Below, one piece after another: positions 44,047 through 53,769 of a stretch of 64,000 nt of DNA; position 1 is the stretch's first letter; each line of letters starts with the position of its first letter. This DNA is from Enterococcus sp. RIT-PI-f (lineage in GTDB: Bacteria > Bacillota > Bacilli > Lactobacillales > Enterococcaceae): positions 186,001 through 250,000 of the forward strand of contig NZ_LHOX01000015.1 of the NCBI RefSeq assembly GCF_001297065.1, given 5' to 3'. Position numbers and translations under genes: made by a program. The notes beneath the pieces were generated by a model, which was not told where the DNA came from, made no database searches, and worked only from the letters and a program-made list of their open reading frames with translations.

Positions 44047-45069
44047 TTGAAGGCAGCAATCGTTGGTGTTACAGGATATACCGGAGTTGAGTTGATTCGT
44101 TTGATCCAACAACATCCCGTGTTGGAGGTGGGAACGATCCATAGTCATTCGATGCATGAACATGCAGAAAAATTGTATCCTCATTTAACTGGTTTCCTGG
44201 ATCAAGAGATTTTGCCTTATGATCCCCAGTACATTCAACAAGCAAATGAGTTGGTCTTCTTTGCGACGCCGGCAGGTATTAGTCGAACGTTGGCAGCTGA
44301 CTTTGCGGAGAATGAGTTTCCTGTTATCGATTTGTCTGGTGATCTGCGCTTAAAAAATCCTTTAGACTATCAAAAATGGTATCAGAAGGAAGCAGCTGAT
44401 GCAGAATTATTGGCACAAGCTGAATATATCGTACCAGAGTTTACCACAGCCAATGGCAACCTGATTGCCAATCCAGGCTGCTATGCGACGGCTGCGATTT
44501 TGGCGGCTGCACCGATCCTTCAACAAGGTTGGCTAGCGGGGACGTTGATTTTTGACGGCAAATCAGGGCTTTCCGGTGCCGGGAAGTCTTTGACTGATAG
44601 CAGCCATTATGTCAATGCTTCAGAAAACATGGCGATGTACAAATTGAACCAGCATCAGCATATACCAGAGATCGTCCAGCAATTGCAGCAATGGGATCCA
44701 ACCATCCAGCATATCCAGTTCTCAACCAGCTTGATTCCTGTGAAACGAGGAATTTTCATGACAGTGTACGCTCCAATCAAAGATGCGGTCACGGAAGCAG
44801 ACTTGTATCAGCAATTTTTGGCTACTTATGAAGATGCTGCTTTTGTTAGAGTACAGCCGGTGGGGAAGATGCCGGAACTGCGACAAGTCACCGCCACTAA
44901 TTTTTGTGATATTGGCCTATCTTTGAATCCAGACACACAAATCTTGACTGTGGTGGCGGTCATCGACAATCTAGGCAAAGGTGCTGCAGGGCAAGCAATC
45001 CAAAACTTTAATTGCTGGGCCGGCCTTTCCGAAACAGCCGGTTTGCTGCAAGTGCCGGTCTACCCATAA
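44047..45069 (+). CDS. argC: N-acetyl-gamma-glutamyl-phosphate reductase
   Basis: A 340-residue enzyme of the ArgC family. The N-terminal nucleotide fold begins KAAIVGVTGYTGVELIRLIQQHP; the catalytic Cys is in NPGCYATA; FDGKSGLSGAGK and the late ATNFCDIGL also fit. The start is TTG at 44047, six bases behind GGAGGAG; no ATG is available. It reduces acetylglutamyl phosphate with NADPH. Confidence 0.95.
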   Translation: MKAAIVGVTGYTGVELIRLIQQHPVLEVGTIHSHSMHEHAEKLYPHLTGFLDQEILPYDPQYIQQANELVFFATPAGISRTLAADFAENEFPVIDLSGDLRLKNPLDYQKWYQKEAADAELLAQAEYIVPEFTTANGNLIANPGCYATAAILAAAPILQQGWLAGTLIFDGKSGLSGAGKSLTDSSHYVNASENMAMYKLNQHQHIPEIVQQLQQWDPTIQHIQFSTSLIPVKRGIFMTVYAPIKDAVTEADLYQQFLATYEDAAFVRVQPVGKMPELRQVTATNFCDIGLSLNPDTQILTVVAVIDNLGKGAAGQAIQNFNCWAGLSETAGLLQVPVYP

Positions 45070-45122
45070 TCAAATCAAAGAAACGAAAAAATTGCGTGTG
45101 AGATAAGCAGGAGGAAAATAGT

Positions 45123-46313
45123 ATGGAAGTCATTGCCGGAACCATTGCGTCACCTAAAGGATTTTATGCTGACGGGATCCATTGCGGATTGAAAAAAACG
45201 AAAGTTGATTTGGGCTGGATCGTATCAGAAGTACCTGCTAACGCGGCGGCTGTTTTTACGACCAATCAGGTGCAAGCAGCACCGATCCAAGTGACCAAAG
45301 AAAAGATGGCATCAGGTCAACTGCAAGGGGTGATCGTCAATGCTGGCAATGCCAATGCTTGTACCGGTGCACAAGGCTATGAGGATGCACAGCACATGGC
45401 GATAGCTGCCGCCGATACACTCGGGCTGGCACCAGATCAAATCGCTGTCGCATCTACAGGGATCATTGGTCGACAAATGCCTATGGAGAAAGTTACCACT
45501 GGCATCTCTCAGTTGAAAAAAGCAGGTGACCCGCACGCATTCCAGAAGGCAATCCTTACTACGGATCTAACAGAAAAAAGTATCGTGATCCAAAGTCAGA
45601 TTGGCGGCCAAACCGTGACGATGGCGGGATGTGCCAAAGGATCAGGAATGATTCATCCGAATATGGCCACGATGTTGGCTTTTGTCACCACCGATGCAGC
45701 GATCTCAACTGAATTGCTGCAAAAACTTTTGCGAGAACTGACAGAGGTCACCTTTAACCAAATTACAGTTGATGGGGATACCTCTACCAATGATATGGTG
45801 CTGGTGTTCGCCAATGGACTGGCGCAGCCGTCTGAGATCCAAGAAAATACGGCCGACTATGACCTGTTTAAAAAGATGTTTCATGCTGTGTTGACCGTAC
45901 TATCCAAAGAAATTGCCCAAGATGGTGAAGGGGCGACCAAATTGATCGAAGCCAACACCATCGGGGCAGTCACAGATGAGGCAGCCCGGATGATCAGTAA
46001 AACGATCGTTGGCTCGCCACTGGTCAAAACCGCATTGTTTGGCAAAGATCCCAACTGGGGTCGGATATTATGTGCCGTGGGTTACAGCGGACAACCCATC
46101 GATCCGAATGCATTAACGATTTCCTTAGCTGGTACTGTCGTCTTCCAGTCAGGAAAACCTGTTGGTTTTGATGAAGACATGATGCAGGAGGCGTTAGCCC
46201 AATCCAAAGTGGAGATTCAGGTGGCATTGGCAGAAGGCTCAGGACAAGGCATGGCGTGGGGGTGTGATTTGACCTATGATTATGTCAAAATCAACGCCCT
46301 TTACCACACCTGA
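45123..46313 (+). CDS. argJ: Bifunctional ornithine acetyltransferase ArgJ
   Basis: A 396-residue precursor that cleaves itself at the conserved KGSGMIHPNMATML site (Thr nucleophile follows the MA pair). VNAGNANACTG and DGDTSTNDM are family marks. It recycles acetyl groups from acetylornithine to glutamate, so no argA is required. AGGAGG lies before the ATG; it follows argC after 53 bases. Confidence 0.95.
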   Translation: MEVIAGTIASPKGFYADGIHCGLKKTKVDLGWIVSEVPANAAAVFTTNQVQAAPIQVTKEKMASGQLQGVIVNAGNANACTGAQGYEDAQHMAIAAADTLGLAPDQIAVASTGIIGRQMPMEKVTTGISQLKKAGDPHAFQKAILTTDLTEKSIVIQSQIGGQTVTMAGCAKGSGMIHPNMATMLAFVTTDAAISTELLQKLLRELTEVTFNQITVDGDTSTNDMVLVFANGLAQPSEIQENTADYDLFKKMFHAVLTVLSKEIAQDGEGATKLIEANTIGAVTDEAARMISKTIVGSPLVKTALFGKDPNWGRILCAVGYSGQPIDPNALTISLAGTVVFQSGKPVGFDEDMMQEALAQSKVEIQVALAEGSGQGMAWGCDLTYDYVKINALYHT

Positions 46314-46346
46314 TCAGAGAAAAGGACATAAAAAGGAGCATTGTGT

Positions 46347-47105
46347 ATGGAAACGATCGTAATCAAAATTGGCGGCGTCGCTTCAGATAACCTAACACCG
46401 TCATTCTTTCAGCAAGTCAGTGATTGGCAAGCCGCTGGGAAAAAAATCGTGATCGTTCATGGCGGCGGTCATTATATTTCAGAAATGATGGAAAAAATGG
46501 CGCTGCCAGTCACTATCAAAGACGGTTTGCGGGTAACTGATCCGCAAACCTTAGAAGTGACCCGCATGGTTCTTTTAGGACAAGTTCAACCGATGATCAC
46601 CACACGCTTCCAAAAAGCAGGCATGCAGGCAGTCGGACTCAATGCTGGCTGTGATCAACTGATTACTGGCGCTGTGATCGATGAAGCCCAATTAGGCTTT
46701 GTCGGACATGTGGCGCAGATCAACACAGCATTTCTGCAATTGCTGACACAAAAACAGCATATCCCCATTATTGCACCTTTAGGAATCACAGCATCAGGAC
46801 AATGGCTGAATATCAATGCAGATGAAGTTGCTTGTCAAGTAGCAGTAAGTCTGCAAGCAGAGAAGTTATTTCTTTTGACAGATGTGCCAGGGATCAAGAA
46901 GGAAGACAAGTGGTTGGAAAAAATCTCATTGTCAGAAATGCAAACATTGATTGCAGATAACGTGGTGACTGGCGGCATGCTGCCTAAGGTGTTAAGTGCA
47001 CAAAAAGCTTTACTTGCAGGGGTTTCTTCGGTTTCTATCACCAACCAGATCAACTATGGTGGAACGCAGATCCTAGGTGTTGACCGAGTGGCTGTTGTGG
47101 TTTAG
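46347..47105 (+). CDS. argB: Acetylglutamate kinase
   Basis: A 252-residue amino acid kinase. IVIKIGGVASDN, VIVHGGGHYISEMM, INADEVACQVA and LLTDVPGI are the conserved nucleotide and substrate sites. ATG 46347 follows AAGGAG at eight bases. It ends the argCJB unit; argF, argG, argH and carbamoyl phosphate synthase are not in the window. Confidence 0.95.
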   Translation: METIVIKIGGVASDNLTPSFFQQVSDWQAAGKKIVIVHGGGHYISEMMEKMALPVTIKDGLRVTDPQTLEVTRMVLLGQVQPMITTRFQKAGMQAVGLNAGCDQLITGAVIDEAQLGFVGHVAQINTAFLQLLTQKQHIPIIAPLGITASGQWLNINADEVACQVAVSLQAEKLFLLTDVPGIKKEDKWLEKISLSEMQTLIADNVVTGGMLPKVLSAQKALLAGVSSVSITNQINYGGTQILGVDRVAVVV

Positions 47106-47294
47106 TCACTCAAAAAAGCGGAGCAATGAAGCAAAGCTTTCCCGATGGAATCCATCATCTTTGGTTTGGTGGTTGTTATTTATGTAGTTTTTCCTCTTTC
47201 ATGCAAAAAAAAATGTATTTTTGACATGGATTTCATTTGCTAGAATGCATTTTTATCAGTACAATGGGTACAAATGTATGTAGGGGGAGAAAAA

Positions 47295-48140
47295 ATGACA
47301 GATTTCTTATTGGGGCGCAGCAGCAAGTTATTGACAGTTGCGATTCGTGTCAAAGACCGTGATCAAGCCATCGTGTTTTATCGAGATGTGGTGGGGTTCG
47401 AACTGAAAAGGGAAGAAAATGAATTGGCGATCTTTGGGTATAAAGGGGATACCAAAGAGATCCTATGGTTGGAAGAAAGCCCACGAGCAACGGACCATAT
47501 CGGTGAAATCAAGAAAATGCAGCGCATTGTCTTGGAGACGGCAACTTTAGCTGAAGCCGCAACGATTGCCAAAAATGTCCAACAACGTGGGTTGACATTT
47601 GAAGACACACGTTTTGAAACCAATCAATTAGGCTTCACAGTGGCAGATCCAGAAGGCAATTTGATTGAAGTGCGTTATACCGCGCAAGGCAATGAATCCG
47701 TACCGAACAACGAAGTGGACTTGATCAATGCAGCACCTAAAAAGCCAGCAGCACTTTCAGCAGCTGTCCGGTTTGGCAAACTATATTTACATGTCAGCGA
47801 TTTAGCGAAGGCACAAGCCTTTTTAGAAAATGTGCTGGGACTGAAGACCCAAGAATCTGAAGAAGCCGCGTTTCTTTTGAATGATGGCGATTTTCAAGTT
47901 GGTTTGACGCAAGCACAAGGCGGTACGATCGATTTACCAACCCACGAAGTACTAGGCCTTGACTTCCTGAAAATCTCGATCAGTCAAGAAGATCTTGATA
48001 CATTAGAAAAACATTTAACGAACGAGCAGCAAGAATTCTTCATCGACAAGAAACGAACATTACTAACGACCTATGATACCATTGGGATTGAATGGTGGTT
48101 CATCGTTCAAAAAGACGTCGTTCCATGTCAGTCTAAATAA
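47295..48140 (+). CDS. VOC family protein with two domains (CppA-like)
   Basis: A 281-residue protein with two glyoxalase/bleomycin-resistance-type (VOC) halves. The first (about 14-130) has VAIRVKDRDQAIVFYRDVVGF and ends in DPEGNLIEVRY; the second (about 158-275) has LYLHVSDLAKAQAFLENVLGL. The arrangement resembles the streptococcal CppA family, once described as a C3-degrading proteinase, but that function is doubtful for a VOC fold. ATG 47295 follows GGGGGAG. TTGACA stands at 47221, but the spacing to a -10 is poor. Confidence 0.78.
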   Translation: MTDFLLGRSSKLLTVAIRVKDRDQAIVFYRDVVGFELKREENELAIFGYKGDTKEILWLEESPRATDHIGEIKKMQRIVLETATLAEAATIAKNVQQRGLTFEDTRFETNQLGFTVADPEGNLIEVRYTAQGNESVPNNEVDLINAAPKKPAALSAAVRFGKLYLHVSDLAKAQAFLENVLGLKTQESEEAAFLLNDGDFQVGLTQAQGGTIDLPTHEVLGLDFLKISISQEDLDTLEKHLTNEQQEFFIDKKRTLLTTYDTIGIEWWFIVQKDVVPCQSK

Positions 48141-48149
48141 ATCAGTTGA

Positions 48150-48182
48150 AGATACTCTCCACTGTGGATAGTATCTTTTTTT
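48150..48182 (+). terminator. Terminator after the VOC gene
   Basis: AGATACTCTCCA and TGGATAGTATCT (48150-48176) form a stem with one internal mismatch, followed by T7. Confidence 0.85.
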
Positions 48183-48229
48183 GATGAGTGGTGGCTGACG
48201 CATAGAAATAGGGTGAAGTGAGGAATATA

Positions 48230-49234
48230 ATGTACGCAAACACATTGAAATTGATAGAACAGAACATGCCGCAAGTCTATCCTGGGGCAGTCGTACGCTT
48301 CCTTAGGAAAGGGACACAGGAGACGTATGTTTTTGGGCATGCATCCATGCTGCCGACGGAAGAAAAAATGACTGCGACACATGTATTTGACACAGCATCG
48401 CTAACAAAAGTGATCTGTACAACGACTGTGCTATTGAAATGTTGGGATCAAGGCATGATTGATATGGACGATTCTTTACAGTACTGGCTGCCGGAATATA
48501 AAGACGCAAGCGTGAAAATCAAACATTTGTTGACCCATACTGCGGCTATCCATACGTGGATCCCTCATCGAGATCAGTTGTCTGCAGAAGAACTGAAGGC
48601 AGCGTATCTTACCCTTGCCAGTGATGGTTCCGCCGGACAAAGGGTGCACTATACAGATACAGGATTTATCCTATTAGGGTTTCTTTTGGAGAAACTGTTT
48701 CAAAAACCATTGACCGAGATTTTTTGCGCACAAGTACTCGTGCCATTAGGCATGACAAATAGTGGGTTTCCGCCATTTTCAAAAGCGCAGTCCTCCATGA
48801 TCGTCCCTACCCAACAACAAGCAAATGGACAAGTGCTTAGAGGCGTTACTCACGACCCCAAAGCACGTATTTTAGGCCCCCATGCCGGTAATGCAGGATT
48901 ATTCTCCACAGTGGATGATGTAACAGCTTTTGTCCAGACGTTATTTGAGGCGGCGTCGCACGAAACGCCTTTCTTCTCAAAGAGGATCATCGAGGCATTG
49001 AAACAGCCGCAAACAACAGGTGATCGCTTGCGTACCTATGGTTGGGATCTCATAGGTCCAACCCAGCAATTGTTTCATACAGGGTATACCGGTACGTTTA
49101 TGTTGGTTGATTTGAAGAAGCAGCAGGCCTTTATTTTTTTGTCGAATCGTGTGCATCCTCAGGATCATCGGGCAGCATACATCACGCATCGCGACGAAAT
49201 CGTTGCTTCTTACCTAAAAGAATCTCAAACGTAA
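48230..49234 (+). CDS. Beta-lactamase-fold serine hydrolase (S12 family)
   Basis: A 334-residue protein of the class C beta-lactamase / penicillin-binding-protein-like family. The nucleophile motif SLTK lies in DTASLTKVICT, the second motif in HYTDTGFILLG, and the third in FHTGYTGT. There is no clear signal peptide, so it is probably a cytoplasmic esterase or amidase rather than a true beta-lactamase. ATG 48230 follows AGTGAGGA. Confidence 0.83.
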   Translation: MYANTLKLIEQNMPQVYPGAVVRFLRKGTQETYVFGHASMLPTEEKMTATHVFDTASLTKVICTTTVLLKCWDQGMIDMDDSLQYWLPEYKDASVKIKHLLTHTAAIHTWIPHRDQLSAEELKAAYLTLASDGSAGQRVHYTDTGFILLGFLLEKLFQKPLTEIFCAQVLVPLGMTNSGFPPFSKAQSSMIVPTQQQANGQVLRGVTHDPKARILGPHAGNAGLFSTVDDVTAFVQTLFEAASHETPFFSKRIIEALKQPQTTGDRLRTYGWDLIGPTQQLFHTGYTGTFMLVDLKKQQAFIFLSNRVHPQDHRAAYITHRDEIVASYLKESQT

Positions 49235-49282
49235 CCCGTTTCATGTTATAATATCCACGAACAATGAGAGAGGGGATCAATT

Positions 49283-50233
49283 ATGGAACCATTATTTATG
49301 AAACCAGTTTTTCAAGAAAAAATTTGGGGCGGCAGCCGACTGCATACAGTCTTTGGTTTTGACTTGCCAAATGACAAAATCGGCGAAGATTGGGCGATCA
49401 GTGCACATCCGCATGGTGTCAGTGTCATTGAAAACGGCCCGTTTAAAGGAAAAACTTTGGTCGATTTGTGGCGCGACCATCAAGAGCTGTTTGGCCATTC
49501 AGATAAGGACGTTTTTCCTTTACTGATCAAAATTTTGGATGCTGAAGATGACTTGTCTGTCCAAGTCCATCCAGATGATACCTATGGTTTGACCCACGAA
49601 GGCGAGTTAGGAAAAACAGAATGCTGGTATATTATCGATGCTGAGCCGGATGCCGAAATCATTTATGGGCATCATGCGCAAAGCAAGGAAGAATTAGCAG
49701 AAATGATCAAGGACGGCCGATGGGATGACCTCTTGACCAAAGTACCAGTCAAAAAAGGTGATTTCTTCTACGTGCCAAGCGGCACGATCCATGCGATCGG
49801 CAAAGGAATCATGATTCTTGAAACCCAACAAAGTTCTGATACGACGTATCGCGTCTATGATTATGACCGAACCGATGATCAAGGACAAACACGGGAATTG
49901 CATATCCAGCAATCTATTGATGTGACGACGGTTCCTGCCCGGACCCCTGAATTATCCATCAAGGAAGTCAAACAAGGAAATTCTGCTGTGGTGACCTATT
50001 TAGAAACGCCGTTTTTCAACGTCTATGAATGGGAAGTGCGTGGTAAATTAAACTTACAGCAACAAGCTGCCTACACATTGATGACAGTGATTCAAGGCTA
50101 TGGTCATTTGGTGATCGATGGTCATTCCTATGAATTGAAAATGGGTACAAGCTGTATCTTGCCAAATCCAATCAAAAAATGGGAATTGGTGGGAGAATTA
50201 ACAGTCATCGCTTCTGAACCTGGCAAAGAGTAA
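49283..50233 (+). CDS. manA: Mannose-6-phosphate isomerase
   Basis: A 316-residue class I phosphomannose isomerase, which interconverts mannose 6-phosphate and fructose 6-phosphate. KIWGGSRL, SVQVHPDD (zinc His residues), GKTECWYI and PSGTIHAIG are diagnostic. An extended -10 box, TGTTATAAT (49244-49252), lies just upstream, and GAGAGAGG precedes the ATG. Single gene, with a terminator behind. Confidence 0.95.
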   Translation: MEPLFMKPVFQEKIWGGSRLHTVFGFDLPNDKIGEDWAISAHPHGVSVIENGPFKGKTLVDLWRDHQELFGHSDKDVFPLLIKILDAEDDLSVQVHPDDTYGLTHEGELGKTECWYIIDAEPDAEIIYGHHAQSKEELAEMIKDGRWDDLLTKVPVKKGDFFYVPSGTIHAIGKGIMILETQQSSDTTYRVYDYDRTDDQGQTRELHIQQSIDVTTVPARTPELSIKEVKQGNSAVVTYLETPFFNVYEWEVRGKLNLQQQAAYTLMTVIQGYGHLVIDGHSYELKMGTSCILPNPIKKWELVGELTVIASEPGKE

Positions 50234-50274
50234 GCAATCTACGTTGATTGTGTCTGCCTAAATAGCATGTATGT

Positions 50275-50314
50275 ATCTGTCCTAACCACAATGGTTGTGT
50301 AGGACAGATTTTTT
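50275..50314 (+). terminator. Terminator after manA
   Basis: ATCTGTCCT (50275-50283) pairs with AGGACAGAT (50301-50309) around an inner CCACA/TTGTG-type stem; T-run follows. Confidence 0.85.
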
Positions 50315-50384
50315 CGCAGTGGTTTGTATTAGACGCATACGTAAGTTCTGCTATAATGGCACATATGAAAGAAAGGTGAATAAA

Positions 50385-51524
50385 ATGGTGTATTTAGACC
50401 ACGCGGCGACAACGCCGATCCATCCTGATGTGATCCAAGTGATGAGTGAAACGATGGCAACGATTTTTGGTAATCCATCAAGTATCCATCACTATGGTCG
50501 GGATGCCCATACCAAATTAGAAACTGCCCGACAAACCATTGCGGCGCAGTTAGGTGTCAAAGAACATGAGATTATTTTTAACAGTGGAGGGACAGAAAGC
50601 GATAATACAGCGATCATTGGGACCGCTATCTGTCAACAAAACCGCGGTAAACATATCATCACAACGCAAATCGAACATCCGGCTGTCATTCAAAGCATGC
50701 ATTACTTAGAAACACTTGGCTTTGAAGTGACCTATTTGCCAGTCGATCAAACAGGTCAATTAGCGGTGGCAGATCTAGAAGCTGCTTTACGGTCAGATAC
50801 GATCCTAGTATCGATCATGAGTGCCAACAATGAAACTGGCAATATTTTGCCGATGGCAGAGATTGGGGCAGTCTTACGGACGCATCAGGCTGTTTTTCAT
50901 ACAGATGCGGTACAAGCATATGGAAAAATACCGTTGAATATAGTTGAGAATGGCATTGATTTGCTGAGTATATCCGCCCATAAAATCAATGGACCCAAAG
51001 GGGTTGGCTTTCTGTATAAACGCGACGGGATCTCTTTGCCTTCGTATCTGCATGGTGGCGAGCAAGAAGAAAAACGACGGGCCGGCACAGAAAACCTTGT
51101 GGGGATCATGGGCATGGCCAAAGCGGCCTCGTTGCTGACGGAGCAAGTCCAACAAGAAAATACGGCCCACTATCAACAGTTTGCTGAAGCTTTGCTAGAC
51201 ACGCTGCAAAAAAACGGGGTGTCCTATCAATTAAACGGGAACGCCAAAAGCAAATTGCCGCATATTCTTAATTTGCGCTTTCCGGGTGTCAGCAGCGACT
51301 TGCTTTTGATGAAGCTGGATCTGAAAGGTGCAGCCATATCGACAGGGAGTGCTTGCACGGCGGGGAACGTTGAGCCTTCTCATGTGCTGGAAGCGATGTT
51401 GGGCAAGGAACATCCAGCCATTCGAGAGTCTGTCCGTATTAGTTTTGGCTTGGGCAATACGATGGTGGAAGTCCGCCAATTCGCGCAGCTTTTGGCTGAA
51501 ACAGTGCTGAATTCCAAAAAATAA
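50385..51524 (+). CDS. Cysteine desulfurase, IscS/NifS-like
   Basis: A 379-residue PLP enzyme that takes sulfur from cysteine. VYLDHAATTP opens the protein, the PLP Lys lies in SAHKINGPKG, and the sulfur-carrying Cys in STGSACTAG. It is of the YrvO type that supplies MnmA for tRNA thiolation. ATG 50385 follows AGAAAGGTG; an extended -10 box TGCTATAAT (50349-50357) lies upstream. A DUF1831 gene follows after 67 bases, as is usual in lactobacilli and enterococci. Confidence 0.93.
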   Translation: MVYLDHAATTPIHPDVIQVMSETMATIFGNPSSIHHYGRDAHTKLETARQTIAAQLGVKEHEIIFNSGGTESDNTAIIGTAICQQNRGKHIITTQIEHPAVIQSMHYLETLGFEVTYLPVDQTGQLAVADLEAALRSDTILVSIMSANNETGNILPMAEIGAVLRTHQAVFHTDAVQAYGKIPLNIVENGIDLLSISAHKINGPKGVGFLYKRDGISLPSYLHGGEQEEKRRAGTENLVGIMGMAKAASLLTEQVQQENTAHYQQFAEALLDTLQKNGVSYQLNGNAKSKLPHILNLRFPGVSSDLLLMKLDLKGAAISTGSACTAGNVEPSHVLEAMLGKEHPAIRESVRISFGLGNTMVEVRQFAQLLAETVLNSKK

Positions 51525-51591
51525 GAGTTCCGCTAGCTTTCTTTTTCAAAACTATTTATAATAGAAGAAATGAGTTAAATGAGGTGGAAAA

Positions 51592-51933
51592 ATGGCATTT
51601 GAAACACAAGCGACCGTCCTAGGTGCTGAAGTGGTCTATCGATTGGCGCCAGAAGCAAAACGCTATACATTACGAGATAATGGTTTCACTGAAACAAATG
51701 GCGGGAATTTCCAACTGATCCGCGGATTAGAAGCAACACCCCAAAGCAAAGAAGGATTTAAACTGAAAATTACGGTGGCCAAAGACATTCAGACATTTAA
51801 AATGTCGATCACCACAGCCAATGGGCTAAAGGCTGTCAATATTTTTAAAGATCCAAAACAAAAAATGCTCCAAGAAAAATTTTACTTTTTAATGGACGGC
51901 TTTATCAGCCGTGGTTTGTTTGAAAAAGTGTAA
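51592..51933 (+). CDS. DUF1831 protein, partner of the cysteine desulfurase
   Basis: A 113-residue protein of the DUF1831 family, recognised from YRLAPEAKRYTLRDNGF and the ending MDGFISRGLFEKV, and from its place behind a cysteine desulfurase. Its role is not established; an accessory in sulfur transfer to tRNA is the common guess. AGGTGG lies before the ATG. Confidence 0.85.
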   Translation: MAFETQATVLGAEVVYRLAPEAKRYTLRDNGFTETNGGNFQLIRGLEATPQSKEGFKLKITVAKDIQTFKMSITTANGLKAVNIFKDPKQKMLQEKFYFLMDGFISRGLFEKV

Positions 51934-51952
51934 ATAATCGATGAGCTTGAAG

Positions 51953-52001
51953 GGCATCAGCGTCTGCATTCTACGGAATGGGACGCGATGCGCTTTTTTT
52001 G
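51953..52001 (+). terminator. Terminator after the DUF1831 gene
   Basis: GCATCAGCGTC (51955-51965) pairs with GGACGCGATGC with a mismatch, an inner stem CATTC/GAATG stacks on it, and a T-run follows. Confidence 0.85.
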
Positions 52002-52098
52002 TATCTTTTGCGTTTTCTTTTTATACTAGACCTACCGATAACGTGCCAGCAATTGTCGTACGTTTAAAAAAGGATTTGATTGGAAAGAAGGGTGACAA

Positions 52099-52944
52099 AT
52101 GAAGGACGATCAAACAAGTATCATACAAGAAACAATTGGGATGGGCACTTGGCATATGGGAGATGAGCCAGTCAAAGAACAAGCAGAGATCGAAGCGTTA
52201 AAAGTGGGGATCGATGGTGGACTCATTGTGATCGATACAGCAGAAATGTATGGCGAAGGAGCCGCCGAAACATTGGTTGGCAAAGCCATCGCAGGGTATA
52301 CCCGCAGCGACCTGTATCTGATTTCTAAAGTCTACCCTTGGCACGCATCAACAACCGAATTGCCGCAAGCGCTGGATCGTTCACTGGAACGATTGGGAAC
52401 GGATTATGTAGATCTCTATCTATTGCATTGGCCAGGAGATATTCCACTAGCAGAAACAGTTGCGGCAATGGAGGCTGCCAAAGCGGCTGGAAAAATCCGC
52501 AATTGGGGGGTCTCAAATTTTGATGTCTCACAGATGCAGGCACTGATGCAAGTATCAGATGGATCACATTGTGCTGCCAATCAAGTGTTATATAATTTAG
52601 GTGCCCGCGGGATCGAATATGACTTGATACCATGGTTGCAAGAAGCAGATATTCCACTGATCGCGTATTCGCCCATTGCACAAGGCGACAGTCGAGGCAA
52701 CCACTTCCGCAACGATCCATTGTTGAAGTCGATGGCGGAACAAAAGGGGATTTCTGTCTTTCAATTATTATTGGCGTGGACGATTCGCAATGGTCAGACA
52801 TTAGCGATTCCCCAAACCAGTGATGCCCAACATATGATCCAGAATATCGAAGCGAAGCAGATTCGATTTTCTGCTGCAGAGCTTGAACAAATTGACGCAA
52901 GATTTTTGCCGCCAACAAAAAAACAGCCATTAGAAGTCATATGA
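52099..52944 (+). CDS. Aldo/keto reductase
   Basis: A 281-residue NADPH-dependent reductase. The catalytic tetrad can be read: Asp and Tyr in IDTAEMYGEG, Lys in LISKVYPW, His in LYLLHWPG. The cofactor region is GVSNFD, QVLYN and IPQTSDAQH. It probably detoxifies small aldehydes or ketones; the exact substrate is unknown. AGAAGGGTG lies before the ATG, and the phosphoesterase gene follows after 13 bases. Confidence 0.92.
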   Translation: MKDDQTSIIQETIGMGTWHMGDEPVKEQAEIEALKVGIDGGLIVIDTAEMYGEGAAETLVGKAIAGYTRSDLYLISKVYPWHASTTELPQALDRSLERLGTDYVDLYLLHWPGDIPLAETVAAMEAAKAAGKIRNWGVSNFDVSQMQALMQVSDGSHCAANQVLYNLGARGIEYDLIPWLQEADIPLIAYSPIAQGDSRGNHFRNDPLLKSMAEQKGISVFQLLLAWTIRNGQTLAIPQTSDAQHMIQNIEAKQIRFSAAELEQIDARFLPPTKKQPLEVI

Positions 52945-52957
52945 GAAGGGAGACCAG

Positions 52958-53563
52958 ATGAATTTTTTTATAGCTGATACACATTTTTTTCATGAAGCAC
53001 TATTGGGAAACAATGATTTTGCCCCGCGGCCATTTGCAACTGTGACGCAAATGCACCAAGTGATGGTGGCAAGTTGGAACCAGGTGGTGAGGGAACAAGA
53101 TACTGTGTATCATTTGGGAGATGTTGCGATGCATCCCGCTTATGAAAAAGGATTTCCTGAGGTGTTATCTGTACTCAAACAATTGCAAGGGAAGATTGTG
53201 TTTATCAAAGGCAATCATGATACCCGTGCATTTTTTCGTTATTTAAAAAACAATGATCCTGGTTTATCAGGACAAGCCAAATTTGCATTTGAAGATGTCG
53301 GTGCCTTGATCAAGTTCGATCATCAGCAGTTTTTGCTGACCCATTATCCAATGTTGCTGGGGATCACCAAAAACAGCCGAAACTTGCACGGTCATATCCA
53401 TCACCATAGCGTACCGATCGCAGAAAATCTGAATGTCGGTGTCGATGCACCCGAACGCGCGTTTCTGACACACCCACGGCCATTCGGGCAGCCGATTTCC
53501 GAAAATGATCTTGCGGAAATGTATCAGCGGAAAAAAGAAGAACTAGAGAAACTTTCTCGCTGA
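52958..53563 (+). CDS. Metallophosphoesterase (calcineurin-like)
   Basis: A 201-residue protein with the five metal motifs of the family: ADTHFFH, LGDVAMH, KGNHDTR, LTHYPM and HGHIHHH. Similar small proteins act on nucleotides or other phosphodiesters. It is cotranscribed with the aldo/keto reductase; no more specific role can be read. Confidence 0.9.
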   Translation: MNFFIADTHFFHEALLGNNDFAPRPFATVTQMHQVMVASWNQVVREQDTVYHLGDVAMHPAYEKGFPEVLSVLKQLQGKIVFIKGNHDTRAFFRYLKNNDPGLSGQAKFAFEDVGALIKFDHQQFLLTHYPMLLGITKNSRNLHGHIHHHSVPIAENLNVGVDAPERAFLTHPRPFGQPISENDLAEMYQRKKEELEKLSR

Positions 53564-53710
53564 GAATAACAATTTATTTGCGTTTTTGGCGCAGATGTTG
53601 GTGGAATGAATAGGAAAAGAACTCTTTGACAGCAAGGGCAATGAAAAATAATTGCTTTATTGCAGAAAAAAGCTGTATCTCAAAAAATAATCAATTTCAG
53701 GAGTTATTAT

Positions 53711-53739
53711 TTGATGATCGATTGAGAAATGTGTATGCT
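53711..53739 (+). promoter_or_regulatory. Promoter of the amaP-gls24 operon
   Basis: TTGATG (53711-53716), 17-base spacer, TATGCT (53734-53739). A TTGACA at 53626 is also present but lacks a good -10. Confidence 0.5.
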
Positions 53740-53769
53740 TTAAGTAGCAAGAAGCAAAGGAGGTTGCCA

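Noticed and set aside
47106-47220. Possible terminator behind argB (GATGG/CCATC within a CAAAG/CTTTG pair)
   Set aside because: The stem is short and interrupted and there is no proper T tail; kept only as a note. TTGACA at 47221 also lacks a -10 at the right distance.
52325-52930. A 201-codon leftward frame over the aldo/keto reductase
   Set aside because: The reductase has all catalytic residues and a ribosome site; the antisense frame has neither.
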